Below, one piece after another: positions 15,311-24,623 of a DNA stretch of 64,000 nucleotides. Numbering within the stretch: the first letter of the stretch is position 1; each line of letters starts with the position of its first letter. The notes below the pieces were generated by a model, which saw only the letters and a program-made list of their open reading frames with translations, did no database searches and was not told the DNA's origin. Origin of the DNA: Sporocytophaga myxococcoides DSM 11118 (GTDB lineage Bacteria > Bacteroidota > Bacteroidia > Cytophagales > Cytophagaceae); assembly GCF_000426725.1 (NCBI RefSeq), contig NZ_AUFX01000005.1, positions 124,001 through 188,000 on the forward strand, in the 5' to 3' direction. The translations under genes were made by a program, and so were the position numbers.

Positions 15311-16534
15311 ATGGAGCTTATTACACAGAAGAAGCTGGCTTATATAGACAATCAGGCAGATCGGCTAGAATCATTTTCAAATCGAATGGCAGATGGGTTT
15401 GATGTTATACATTTTGAAAACGGATTTAAGTTTTTCGAATGGCATTCTAAGGGTAATAAAATCGATGCAATAATTTCTGCTGGACAATTACACAGCCCGA
15501 ATGGGCTGTTATTGTTGCAGCATTTAAAACAATCGGATGTAGAGCCGGTTCCTTTTGTTTTTCTTGTAGACAGCATTACAGGACAAGTCCGTTCTGAAAT
15601 GCTTAAACATAGTGTGTCTGAAATTTTCGAGCAGAATGTTTCAAAAGATCCATTTGCATTAAGATTAAATTACCTTATAGAAAATAAAATTCATTACAAA
15701 CGAGCATATAAAGAAGGCTTTGTAAGGCATCCTGAGTACAAGATTCCTTTAGTTAAGAGGATATTTGATATAGTATTTGCAACACTAGCACTTATATTTC
15801 TAAGTCCATTCTTTCTTTTGCTTGCTATATTAATAAGGCTTGAATCAAGAGGTCCAGTTTTTTATGCGGCGAAAAGGGTTGGTACCGGCTACAAGATTTT
15901 TGACTTCTATAAGTTTCGATCGATGAGTGCCGATGCTGATAAAAAGCTAAAGGACCTTGCACACTTGAATCAATACAATAAAAATAAAAAAGGTGCCGAA
16001 AGTGACAATAAAAAAGAAACAACAGGAGCTGTGGAAGAAAAGTCTCAGCACACAAACCTTTGTGAAGAGTGTGCCAGGGGAAATAAAGTTTGTCAGTCCA
16101 TGCTTTTCCTAGATGGAAAAGAAATCTGTGAAAAGAGATTCCTTTTGGAAAAGAAAGAAAAGGATGCGGCTGCATTTATAAAAATAAGTAATGACCCAAG
16201 AATTACCAAGATTGGTAAGTTTATAAGGAATACTAGTATAGATGAATTGCCTCAACTTTTCAACGTATTGAAAGGGGATATGTCTATTGTTGGTAATCGT
16301 CCGCTTCCGCTTTATGAAGCTGAAAAGATTACAGTGGATCAGTTTACCCTAAGATTCCTAGCACCTGCAGGCATTACAGGTCTTTGGCAGGTAACAAAAA
16401 GAGGAACCAAGGAAATGTCAGAGGCTGAAAGAATTCAACTAGATAATGACTATGCCAGGAATTATTCATTCTTGAGAGATCTTAAAATTATTGCGAAAAC
16501 AATTCCTGCATTATTACAGAAAGAAAATGTATAG
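15311..16534 (+). CDS. Pseudo-receiver fused to polyprenyl-phosphate sugar-1-phosphate transferase
   Basis: Initiating sugar-phosphate transferase (WbaP/WcaJ C-terminal type), 407 aa. Residues 8-125 form a receiver-like domain in which the phospho-acceptor region reads AIISAG and the lysine region IFEQN, so it cannot be phosphorylated normally. Residues 148-178 contain the membrane segment (RIFDIVFATLALIFLSPFFL), then GPVFYAAKRVGTGYKIFDFY and KFRSM. The catalytic core resumes at NDPRITKIGKFIRNTSIDEL, PQLFNVLKGDMSIVGNRPLP and GITGLWQV. Between them (about 207-288) lies an extra stretch with four cysteines at 251, 254, 261 and 273, not part of the standard fold. It would load the first sugar on undecaprenyl phosphate. 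Confidence 0.85.
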   Translation: MELITQKKLAYIDNQADRLESFSNRMADGFDVIHFENGFKFFEWHSKGNKIDAIISAGQLHSPNGLLLLQHLKQSDVEPVPFVFLVDSITGQVRSEMLKHSVSEIFEQNVSKDPFALRLNYLIENKIHYKRAYKEGFVRHPEYKIPLVKRIFDIVFATLALIFLSPFFLLLAILIRLESRGPVFYAAKRVGTGYKIFDFYKFRSMSADADKKLKDLAHLNQYNKNKKGAESDNKKETTGAVEEKSQHTNLCEECARGNKVCQSMLFLDGKEICEKRFLLEKKEKDAAAFIKISNDPRITKIGKFIRNTSIDELPQLFNVLKGDMSIVGNRPLPLYEAEKITVDQFTLRFLAPAGITGLWQVTKRGTKEMSEAERIQLDNDYARNYSFLRDLKIIAKTIPALLQKENV

Positions 16535-16535
16535 T

Positions 16536-17288
16536 ATGAATACCCTTTGGAATAATAAGCATTACGCTTATGGTATGCTTCTTTTGATATTCACTGTGAT
16601 TTCCCGTTCTACGTTCGGACAAGTAAAAAATGATAGTATTGTAGTACTTCAGGATCTTGAAACACAATTACTTCCCCTGGATGAAATCGTTTCGATTGCG
16701 GTGGAGAGATCTCCCTACATAAAAGTGGAGGATGCTAGTATAAAAGCTCGTAAACAGGAGATTCACTTAGCCAGAAAGGATTGGCAAAAAGACATCCAGG
16801 CCTTTGGTAACTATGCCACTGGTGACCAAAAGTTTGGTGTATCATATGGAGACTTTAATCGTCAGACTAATTTCCTTAATGGATACAGAGTAGGAGTAAA
16901 CGTGAGTGTACCATTGTTTGATATAACGGCCAGACATAATAGAATAAAGTTTAGTAAAGCAGAGCTGGAAATGGCTCAAAGTAATAGAGATAGGGTAATA
17001 GTAGAATTAAAAAGGCAAATAGCGGCTGAATATAATAACCTGATTGTTGCCCAGAAGCTTCTGAAGATAAGAAGCGAAGGCCTTCAGAATTCACAGCTTG
17101 TATATCAGATGGCTGAAAAGCAATTTAAGGAAGGAACAATCTCTCTGGAAGATTATTCCTCAGTAAGTAATACTCTTTATATGGCTGAATCTAACTATGA
17201 GATTGCCAGAAAAGATTATAATACAGTTTACAAACAATTTGAATATTTAATAGGGGTAAGTATTGGTTCTTTAATTAAACAAAAATGA
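16536..17288 (+). CDS. Short TolC-like outer membrane efflux family protein
   Basis: Exported protein of about 250 residues. I set the start at MNTLWNNKHYAYGMLLL, just after the stop of the transferase gene; an earlier ATG at 16527 would overlap by 8 nt. A signal peptide ending TFGQ is followed by LDEIVSIAVERSPYIKVEDA and long amphipathic coiled coil (SKAELEMAQSNRDRVIVELKRQI; MAEKQFKEGTISLEDYSSV), features of the TolC/OEP family. TolC proteins have two such repeats and over 400 residues; only one repeat is present. In this operon it could be the outer-membrane or periplasmic exit component for polysaccharide, a job normally done by Wza. Confidence 0.7.
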   Translation: MNTLWNNKHYAYGMLLLIFTVISRSTFGQVKNDSIVVLQDLETQLLPLDEIVSIAVERSPYIKVEDASIKARKQEIHLARKDWQKDIQAFGNYATGDQKFGVSYGDFNRQTNFLNGYRVGVNVSVPLFDITARHNRIKFSKAELEMAQSNRDRVIVELKRQIAAEYNNLIVAQKLLKIRSEGLQNSQLVYQMAEKQFKEGTISLEDYSSVSNTLYMAESNYEIARKDYNTVYKQFEYLIGVSIGSLIKQK

Positions 17289-19504
17289 CCTTTGGTGATA
17301 TATTTAGGATACTCAGAAAGCACTTGATGCTTCTGATACTTTTTCCTGTTGCAGTGGCTTCACTCGTATACATGAAAACAAGGAAGAGGGAAATGGAATA
17401 TGCTTCTACATGTCTGATTTATACAGGAGTTGCAAGCGGATACAATGTAACCACAGAAGAACATCCAAGGCTTGATCACAATGCTGTAAGTAATGCATTC
17501 GACAACCTTTTAAATACGTTAAAGTCAAGAGAAACAATACAGGAGGTTTCTTTAAGGCTTGTGGCATCTCATATTACCTTAGATAAACCTGATCTGAGAT
17601 ATATCTCTCCTCAGAAGTATAGTGAAATAAAATCTATAGTGCCAGATTCTGTTTTGCGTCAGGTAAAAGCAGCCACTCCTGAGGCTACTTATGAAAAGAT
17701 GCAAACTTATATAAGTAAGAATAAATTCAATGTATTTTCAGCGCTTGTAGCATCTCAAAATGGTATTTATGGTGTTGATAAAATCCGTGGAAGAGTAAAT
17801 GCTATCAGAAAGGAAAACAGTGATATGCTGGACGTGTCTTACAGTGCTAATGATGCGGCAATATGTCAGCAAACATTGTTATTGTTGGCTCAGGTTTTTA
17901 TAAGAAAATATAGTGATATAAAAGAGTCTGAAGTCAAGCATGTAGTTACTTATTATTCAGATCAGACAGATAAAGCAAGGAGAAGACTGACGGATGCTGA
18001 ACTTAAGCTTAAAGAGTTTCAGGTAAAAAATAGAATCATCAATTTCGACGAACAGGCAAAAGTATTGTCAGAGTCAAGACAAACATATGCAGACGAGATT
18101 GAAAAGGAAAAAATGACGCTTGCTTCAGCTCAGGCAAGCCTTGTAAGTCTTGAAGAAAGACTGAAGGGGAGAAAGAATATTATGGAGAGTAATGACAGGG
18201 TATTGGCTAAAAGACAAGAGCTGTCCGATATTAATTATAAGATTGCTAATGCTCAGAATTTTGGGGAAACGAAAGAAAAAGTTAAAGAATTAACCGACAA
18301 AGCAGATGCTATAAAAAAAGAACTTAAAGATCTTGTTAATAATCTTTACTCTATCAATAATAGTCATGAAGGTATTCCAAGCGATAATATACTTCAGCAA
18401 TGGCTAAGCAATGTTTTAACTGTCGAGGAGAGTTCGGCAAGGCTTAAGATTATGCAAGAGCGTTTGAATTCCTTTAATTCTGCTTATAATGATTTTACTC
18501 CGCTGGGTTCTTTGTTGCTTACTTTAAAAAGAGAAGTGCAGGTAGCAGAGAAAGAATATATGGATAAGCTGGAAGCTCTTAATATGAACCAGCAGAGATA
18601 TCAGAATGTGAAGATGTCAAGTAATATCAAGCTTCTGGATCAGCCTTTTTATCCGGTGAAGCCTATCGCTTCAAAAGATTTTGTATTGATTCCGCTTGCA
18701 ATGATAGCTTCGTTTTTGCTGCTACTAAGTTTTTATCTGGCGAAGGAATTATTGGACTCTTCAGTTAAAAATTCTGCAAGAGCACAGCGCTTGACTGGAT
18801 TTGAAGTGGCAGGTGTATTACCTAAAGTGACTCAGAGGAACAGAATTACAGAATATTTCGAAGATTCTCTAATAGAGCAAGCAGTAAACAGAATAGTGCT
18901 GGAAACAGAAAAAACCGCTCCTACAAAGAAAACCAAAATTATTCTTGTTGCTGGTACACAGATCTCAGAAGGGAAGACATGGATGATTTATAAAATGGCC
19001 AAACGTATTTCCGACCTTGGATATGTTTCAGAAATATTTACACCAGGTTCAGAAAAAGGCTATCGTCCTGAAACTATTGATAAACGAGAGGTTGTAGATA
19101 TTTCAAAGGTGAAAATCAGACATTATGAAATTATTGAAAGGATGGTTCCTGCCAGTAAAATCAATGAAATACTTAAGACGATAGATAAAGCAGATTTTGT
19201 TTTTCTTGAAATACCTTCTCTTCAGGAATATCAGCTTCCTCTGCAGCTGGTTAAAGAAGCTGATCTGTGCCTATTGGTTCTTAGAGCAGATAGACCTTGG
19301 AAAGATTCTGATAACTATCTTTCAGGTCTTCTGACAAAGGTATTAAAATCAAAACCATTATTGGTTCTTAACAAAGTTACTACAGACAGACTGATACAGA
19401 TTTATGGAAGGGTGCCAAAATGGTTCTCTGCTAAACTTGTCAGCAAAGATAATCAGGATAAAAATGTGACCAAGAAAAATAAAGTATCTTATGATCCGGA
19501 ATAA
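17285..19504 (+). CDS. Wzz/GumC-like polysaccharide co-polymerase with degenerate kinase domain
   Basis: Inner-membrane protein of 739 aa, overlapping the previous gene by ATGA. The N-terminus has the Wzz layout: TFGDIFRILRKHLMLLILFP membrane segment, then a long periplasmic coiled-coil region (residues about 210-440), then KPIASKDFVLIPLAMIASFL with a second helix. The cytoplasmic C-terminal part is a BY-kinase-like P-loop domain: ILVAGTQISEGKTWMIYKMA resembles Walker A with GKT kept, and VFLEIPS resembles the Walker B end. The C-terminal tyrosine cluster of active BY-kinases is missing. It should set chain length and drive export. Confidence 0.85.
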   Translation: MTFGDIFRILRKHLMLLILFPVAVASLVYMKTRKREMEYASTCLIYTGVASGYNVTTEEHPRLDHNAVSNAFDNLLNTLKSRETIQEVSLRLVASHITLDKPDLRYISPQKYSEIKSIVPDSVLRQVKAATPEATYEKMQTYISKNKFNVFSALVASQNGIYGVDKIRGRVNAIRKENSDMLDVSYSANDAAICQQTLLLLAQVFIRKYSDIKESEVKHVVTYYSDQTDKARRRLTDAELKLKEFQVKNRIINFDEQAKVLSESRQTYADEIEKEKMTLASAQASLVSLEERLKGRKNIMESNDRVLAKRQELSDINYKIANAQNFGETKEKVKELTDKADAIKKELKDLVNNLYSINNSHEGIPSDNILQQWLSNVLTVEESSARLKIMQERLNSFNSAYNDFTPLGSLLLTLKREVQVAEKEYMDKLEALNMNQQRYQNVKMSSNIKLLDQPFYPVKPIASKDFVLIPLAMIASFLLLLSFYLAKELLDSSVKNSARAQRLTGFEVAGVLPKVTQRNRITEYFEDSLIEQAVNRIVLETEKTAPTKKTKIILVAGTQISEGKTWMIYKMAKRISDLGYVSEIFTPGSEKGYRPETIDKREVVDISKVKIRHYEIIERMVPASKINEILKTIDKADFVFLEIPSLQEYQLPLQLVKEADLCLLVLRADRPWKDSDNYLSGLLTKVLKSKPLLVLNKVTTDRLIQIYGRVPKWFSAKLVSKDNQDKNVTKKNKVSYDPE

Positions 19505-20699
19505 AAATATCCTGTGCATGGCGCTTACTACGTGGGATAAGGACTTTGTAAATACTGTTGTGAAAATGATGAGTATTTTAAGTAAGCAAAACAGAGTTCT
19601 GTTTGTTGATTATGAGTATACGGTAAAAGATATTATTGCGGCTTTATCCGGAAAGCAGAAAGTTCCTATTACAAGAATGATAGGACTTGAAAACCGCTTG
19701 AGAACAGTTAATACTGTTTATGGAAGCGAAATTCATGTGCTTACACCTCCGCCAGTATTACCTATTAACTGGATAAAAAATGAAAATCCTTACAGGGTAA
19801 TGCTGAAGCTTAACGGTAATCTGGTAAGGGGAGCAATTCAAAGAGCTTTAAAGACATTAAACATGGAAAATCCAATTGTAGTGAATGGATACAATCCCTT
19901 CTTTGGACTTCCTTTGGTAGGTGATTTTAATGAACTCTTGAATATTTATTATTGCTACGATGAAATTAAAGGAGATCAATGGTACCATTTTCATGGTCCT
20001 GAGATAGAAAAGGAATACATTAAAAAAACAGATGCAGTTATTACAACATCTGATGCTTTGTATAAATCCAAGAGTCCTCTTCATCAGAACTGCTTTGTTG
20101 TTAAAAATGGCGTGGATTTTGAACATTTCAATGCTGTTGCTGATGTTAAATTGAAATCTCCTCATGCCCCCAGAATTGTTGGCTATACAGGAAGTATAGA
20201 TGAAAGGTTTGATTATGAACTTCTATCTTATTCAATAAAAATGCTTCCTGAAGTGCAATTCAATTTTATTGGAAGGGTTACCAATGAAATGGCAAGAATG
20301 GCATTGAAGAAATATCCGAATGCCAAATTTATGGGAAGTCGGAAGCCTTATGAAATTCCATCTCTTCTTAAAGATATGGACGTAGGTATCATACCATATC
20401 TCAAGAATGAGGTTACAAGCGGAGTATATCCGCTTAAGATTAACGAATACATGGCCGCTGGCAAGCCTGTTGTTATGACTGATTTTGCAAAGATACCTGA
20501 GTTTGATAAGCATGTCTGGATAGCGAATTCAAAAGAAACTTTTCTCAATAGTCTCAGAGATGCTTTGTACAATGACTCTTTAGTGAGAATGAAATCCAGA
20601 ATAGAATTTTCAAAACATAATTCGTGGGAAAATAGAGTTGAGCAGTTCTCTTCAATAATAGAGAGGATGCTGGAGTTGAAAAAGGAAAGAGTTATATGA
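19491..20699 (+). CDS. Glycosyltransferase, GT4-type (GT-B fold)
   Basis: Cytoplasmic protein of 402 aa whose start overlaps the previous gene by 14 nt. The C-terminal half has the GT4/GT1 signatures VVKNGVDFEHFN, IVGYTGSIDERFDYELL, FNFIGRV, NAKFMGSRKPYEIPSLLKD and VYPLKINEYMAAGKPVVMTD, with the E-x7-E-type segment that contacts the nucleotide sugar donor. The N-terminal half includes YYCYDEIKGDQWYH, seen in related TuaH-like enzymes. It would add a sugar to the lipid-linked repeat unit of the polysaccharide. Sugar specificity cannot be read from sequence. Confidence 0.85.
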   Translation: MIRNKNILCMALTTWDKDFVNTVVKMMSILSKQNRVLFVDYEYTVKDIIAALSGKQKVPITRMIGLENRLRTVNTVYGSEIHVLTPPPVLPINWIKNENPYRVMLKLNGNLVRGAIQRALKTLNMENPIVVNGYNPFFGLPLVGDFNELLNIYYCYDEIKGDQWYHFHGPEIEKEYIKKTDAVITTSDALYKSKSPLHQNCFVVKNGVDFEHFNAVADVKLKSPHAPRIVGYTGSIDERFDYELLSYSIKMLPEVQFNFIGRVTNEMARMALKKYPNAKFMGSRKPYEIPSLLKDMDVGIIPYLKNEVTSGVYPLKINEYMAAGKPVVMTDFAKIPEFDKHVWIANSKETFLNSLRDALYNDSLVRMKSRIEFSKHNSWENRVEQFSSIIERMLELKKERVI

Positions 20700-22033
20700 A
20701 GTTTTTAAAGAAGATTTTGTCCAATAATAATATTCTCTCTTTAACTGGTAATGTCATTGCGGCAGGTTTAGGTTTTGTAAGTTTTGCCTTACTCGCAAGA
20801 ATATTCTCAAAGGAAGATTTCGGTAATTGGATCTTGTTCGTTACTGTTTATGTCTTTATTGAATTACTAAGAGTGGGCTTCTTGCAGACTCCCCTTGTTA
20901 AATTTTGTTCAGGTGTGAGTGAAAAGGAGAAGGAGAAAGTAATCGGAAGTTCATGGTTGTTTGCGATTCTGATTACCATTTCTTTTGTGCTTTTAAGCTT
21001 CATGCTTAGGGGAGTAATGCTTTATTACATTAATTCTGATGGAGCAATTTATTTTTTTAACTATTTCTGGATATTAATAATTGTTACACTTCCTTATAAT
21101 TTTTCTTCTTGGATACTGCAGGTGGATATGAAGTTTAGTAAAATTATATATATACGTTTGATTAGTCAAGGTGTGTTTATAGTGCTGCTATGTGCAGAAT
21201 TATTCTTGCATAGAGGAAAAGAGTTTATTGTACAGTCTTATCTGATCTCAAATTTATCCGGAAGTTTATTTTGTCTGATAGCTGGATGGACTAATATCAA
21301 AAGCATTAGATTGGCAGAGTGGAAGAGGGTTAAAGATTTATTTAATTTCGGAAAGTTTAGTATGGGCACTATGGTTGGTGCTAATTTATTGAGAAGTTCT
21401 GACACATTCTTAATCGGAGCTTTCTTGGGAGGTGAGGCAGTTGCTATTTTTAATATTCCTCTTAAATTATTTGAATTGGTTGAAATCCCTTTAAGGAGCT
21501 TTGCTGCAACTGCTCTGCCTTCTTTTTCGAGATTGGTAAATAATAAAAATCTTCAGGGGCTTAGTAAAAAACTTGAGAGTACAGCAGGTATGTTCAGTAT
21601 TATGTTACTTCCTGTTGTTGTGTTCTGTATAGTGTTTGCTGAGTATTTGGTGGTTTTATTAGGAGGTGAAGGATATGCTGAATCTGCAAATATTCTCAGA
21701 ATATTTGCGCTTCATGCTGCTTTAATGCCACTCGACAGATATTCAGGTATGGCTTTGGATGTCCTCAGCCGTCCTCAACAAAATATGTTCAAGGTTATTG
21801 TTATGGTGTGCATCAATTCCCTGGGTGTGTTCATCGTAATTAAGTCCTTTGGCATGTTATGGCCTATTGCCATTGTCTCAATACTTACCTTTTCTGTAGG
21901 AGTCGTTATGGGGGTATTCTTCTTGAGAAAAGATATTAAGATTATTCCTTCAAGGTTATTTTCAGAAGGATTTAAAGAAATCAAAAGTTCTGCTAAAAAG
22001 TTGAAGAGTAAACTAAACCTCAGTATTGACTGA
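20696..22033 (+). CDS. Wzx-type polysaccharide flippase
   Basis: Integral membrane protein of 445 aa with about twelve hydrophobic segments, starting NNNILSLTGNVIAAGLGFVSFALLARIFSKEDFGNW (read in parts), the typical opening of the polysaccharide transporter (PST/MVF) family. Internal features such as GANLLRSSDTFLIGAFLGGE and LFELVEIPLRSFAATALPSF match Wzx proteins. It would turn the lipid-linked repeat unit to the outer face of the inner membrane. Overlaps the upstream glycosyltransferase by ATGA and the next gene by one base, showing translational coupling. Confidence 0.85.
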   Translation: MKFLKKILSNNNILSLTGNVIAAGLGFVSFALLARIFSKEDFGNWILFVTVYVFIELLRVGFLQTPLVKFCSGVSEKEKEKVIGSSWLFAILITISFVLLSFMLRGVMLYYINSDGAIYFFNYFWILIIVTLPYNFSSWILQVDMKFSKIIYIRLISQGVFIVLLCAELFLHRGKEFIVQSYLISNLSGSLFCLIAGWTNIKSIRLAEWKRVKDLFNFGKFSMGTMVGANLLRSSDTFLIGAFLGGEAVAIFNIPLKLFELVEIPLRSFAATALPSFSRLVNNKNLQGLSKKLESTAGMFSIMLLPVVVFCIVFAEYLVVLLGGEGYAESANILRIFALHAALMPLDRYSGMALDVLSRPQQNMFKVIVMVCINSLGVFIVIKSFGMLWPIAIVSILTFSVGVVMGVFFLRKDIKIIPSRLFSEGFKEIKSSAKKLKSKLNLSID

Positions 22034-23478
22034 TGTCTGATCGTGATATCTTAATCGAAAATGTGAAAAAATATGGCCAATGGCCTTTACTGTTGCTATT
22101 TGCATATTTTTTAGGTTTGCTGTTTGCCAAAGGAGGCATTATTATTACCGCTGCAGCGGCTTCTCTTCCATTGATACTTGTGGTTTTTGCCATTATATTC
22201 TCATATCCTTTATCAGGTATGATTATGGCCATGGTAGTAGGCTTGATTGTCAATGGTGTTACCAGGTATGTGTCAGCTCCTTTAGGGACATCTCTCGATA
22301 TTGTGTTAGTCATTAGTATATTCTCTGCACTGTTCAGTGTTTCTTATGAAAATATCAAAAAACTGAATAATAGCTTAATTTGGGTATTGTTAGTGTGGAC
22401 AGGGTTTACTATGCTCGAAATACTAAATCCTGAAGCTGTAAGCTTTGAAGCATGGTTCTATGCAGTAAGAGCGATATCCTTTTATATTATTTTTCTTATT
22501 ATACTAACATTCCTGGTACTGAAAACAGAGAAATTCATTGATGTGTTTATTAATTTATGGATGATTGGGGCTTTGGTTGCTGCTCTATATGGAATGAAGC
22601 AAATGTATATAGGTCTTGATCATGTAGAGAAGGCTTGGTTGGAAACAGCTGCAGACACGCATATTTTGTTTGGGAAAATAAGGTATTTTTCATTTTGCTC
22701 AGATGCAGGGCAGTTTGGTGCCTTTATGTCTTTTTCTACTCTTGTAGCAGTTATATTGTCACTGAAATCTGACTCCACTTTTAAGTCGGTATTTTATTTT
22801 ATAGTAGCTGTACTGTGTTTCTGGGGAATGGCTATATCAGGAACCAGAGGTGCTATGTTTGTGTTTGTTGGAGTTTTGTTTTATCTCTTGCTCACTAAGA
22901 ACTTTAGGATATTCACACTTGGGTTTATTGTGATGGCTGCAATATTTTGTTTCTTACGGTTTACTTTCATCGGCCAGTCTAATTATCAGATACAAAGGAT
23001 GAGAAGTGCAGTAAATCCCCAAAGTGACCCTTCTTTCAAAGTAAGGCTCGAAAACCAGAGAAAGTTAAAAGCTTATCTTGCATCGAGGCCAATAGGTGGC
23101 GGAATAGGTACAATTGGCTACTGGGGCAGCCGTTTCAGTCCTGGAACATTTTTAGCTGAAACACCTCCGGATAGTCACTATGTCAGGATTTGGGCAGAAA
23201 CAGGAATCGTTGGATTGACGATTCATATACTTACTTTATTGTTTATTCTCGCAAGAGGTTTCTATCTTGTTTATAACCTTCGAAATCCTTACCTGAAACA
23301 GAAGATGATGGCTTTGTACGCTGGTGTATTTGGGATTCTTGTAGCGAGTTATGGTAATCAAGTTTTAGCTCAGTTTCCTACAATCGTGTTTTGGAGCATC
23401 TCCGTTGGTGTTATTTTTCTTGCTCCATCTTTGGATACTGACAAGACTTCTGATACTGTGAAGCCTGTAATGTATTGA
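22033..23478 (+). CDS. Wzy-type polymerase / O-antigen ligase family membrane protein
   Basis: Membrane protein of 481 aa with many hydrophobic segments. The O-antigen ligase/polymerase signature region is visible: a large loop starting around RMRSAVNPQSDPSFKVRLEN and GGGIGTIGYWGSRFSPGTFL, then ETPPDSHYVRIWAETGIVGL, the conserved H-x-x-x-x-x-x-E-x-G segment after which membrane helices resume. Upstream DAGQFGAFMSFSTLVAVIL and AISGTRGAMFVFVGVLFYLL also fit. In a Wzx/Wzz operon it is most likely the polymerase joining repeat units in the periplasm. Its end forms part of a terminator hairpin. Confidence 0.85.
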   Translation: MSDRDILIENVKKYGQWPLLLLFAYFLGLLFAKGGIIITAAAASLPLILVVFAIIFSYPLSGMIMAMVVGLIVNGVTRYVSAPLGTSLDIVLVISIFSALFSVSYENIKKLNNSLIWVLLVWTGFTMLEILNPEAVSFEAWFYAVRAISFYIIFLIILTFLVLKTEKFIDVFINLWMIGALVAALYGMKQMYIGLDHVEKAWLETAADTHILFGKIRYFSFCSDAGQFGAFMSFSTLVAVILSLKSDSTFKSVFYFIVAVLCFWGMAISGTRGAMFVFVGVLFYLLLTKNFRIFTLGFIVMAAIFCFLRFTFIGQSNYQIQRMRSAVNPQSDPSFKVRLENQRKLKAYLASRPIGGGIGTIGYWGSRFSPGTFLAETPPDSHYVRIWAETGIVGLTIHILTLLFILARGFYLVYNLRNPYLKQKMMALYAGVFGILVASYGNQVLAQFPTIVFWSISVGVIFLAPSLDTDKTSDTVKPVMY

Positions 23479-23504
23479 TCGGTATTGGGTTACAGGCTCT
23501 TTTT
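23462..23504 (+). terminator. Terminator at the end of the Wzx/Wzy operon
   Basis: AGCCTGTAA (23462-23470) pairs with TTACAGGCT (23490-23498), followed by CTTTTT. The stop codon of the polymerase gene (23476-23478) is in the loop. It suggests partial or full termination before the two GT2 genes. Confidence 0.6.
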
Positions 23505-23687
23505 AACAATCTGTATTTTTAGTAAGTTTCTCTTAAAAGAACTCATTAACTAACGATGTAATAAGAGAATAGGTGGAACTGCGGATAGGATAATAAATTT
23601 TTTACAGATAATCTGATTCTTTATTCCTTACTAATTCTATGATACACATCAAGGTTGTGGGTTGGTATTATTAAATTTCATTTTGAT

Positions 23688-24623
23688 ATGAGAAATGTGA
23701 GAGAGGATATTTACCCGTTGGTCTCAATAGTAACAATAAATTATAATGGAGCTGATGTGACATGTGCACTTCTTGAATCTTTAAGGAAAATTACCTATCC
23801 CAATGTTGAAATCATTGTAGTGGATAATCATTCAAAAGAAGATCCTGGAGTTATAAAGGAAAGATTTCCAGAGATAAGGCTGATCAGAAATAAGAATAAC
23901 AACGGTTTTGCTGGTGGCAATAATGTGGGTTTTAAAGCTGCTAAAGGTAAATACTTTCTTATGCTGAATAATGATACAGAAGTGGCTCCGGATTTTATGG
24001 AACCTCTTGTCTCCAAGTTGGAGTCAGACCCTGACGCGGGCGCAGCAACTGCAAAGCTGATATACTATCATAGTGATAGAAGAATTCAATTCGCAGGAAG
24101 TACTGCCATTAATCCTATTTCAGGGAGAAATAAATATATCGGTCAGCATGAAAAAGATAACGGGCAATATAACCATTGCTGCTGTACTCCTTATGGACAT
24201 GGGGCTGCAATGATGATTCCAAGAAAGGTAATTCAGGAAGTGGGTTTAATGCCTGAAATGTATTTTCTTTATTATGAAGAGCTTGATTTTTGTGAAAGAA
24301 TAAAAGATGCCGGATATACGATCTGGTTTGTGGGTAATTCAAATGTGTTTCATAAAGAGTCTGTGACAGTGGGTAAACTTAATCCTATGAAAATTTATTA
24401 CCTTACCAGAAACAGGTTGTTGTTTATGCGCAGAAATGTAAAAGGATTAAAGCTCTATCTAAGCATGATCTATTTTACTTTTGTGGCGTTGCCAAAAAAT
24501 TTATTGACTTATCTGTTCTCAAAGAAGGTAGATTTTGCAAAGGCTTTTATGAAAGGTTATTTATGGAATTTTAAGAATAAAGCATTATTGGAGAATAAAA
24601 GGATTAAACTTGAAGCCGCATGA
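23688..24623 (+). CDS. Glycosyltransferase family 2 (rhamnosyltransferase-like)
   Basis: Protein of about 311 residues from the ATG at 23688 (MRNVREDIYPLVSIVTINYN); an upstream in-frame ATG at 23655 adds eleven residues without conserved sequence. GT2 motifs are IVTINYNGADVTCALLESL, EIIVVDNHSKED, NNGFAGGNNVGFKAAKGKYF, LMLNNDTEVAPDFME (DxD-like metal site) and YYEELDFCERIKDAGY. These are typical of GT2 rhamnosyltransferase-like enzymes. Separated from the polymerase by 209 bases and coupled to the next GT2 by an ATGA overlap. Confidence 0.85.
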   Translation: MRNVREDIYPLVSIVTINYNGADVTCALLESLRKITYPNVEIIVVDNHSKEDPGVIKERFPEIRLIRNKNNNGFAGGNNVGFKAAKGKYFLMLNNDTEVAPDFMEPLVSKLESDPDAGAATAKLIYYHSDRRIQFAGSTAINPISGRNKYIGQHEKDNGQYNHCCCTPYGHGAAMMIPRKVIQEVGLMPEMYFLYYEELDFCERIKDAGYTIWFVGNSNVFHKESVTVGKLNPMKIYYLTRNRLLFMRRNVKGLKLYLSMIYFTFVALPKNLLTYLFSKKVDFAKAFMKGYLWNFKNKALLENKRIKLEAA

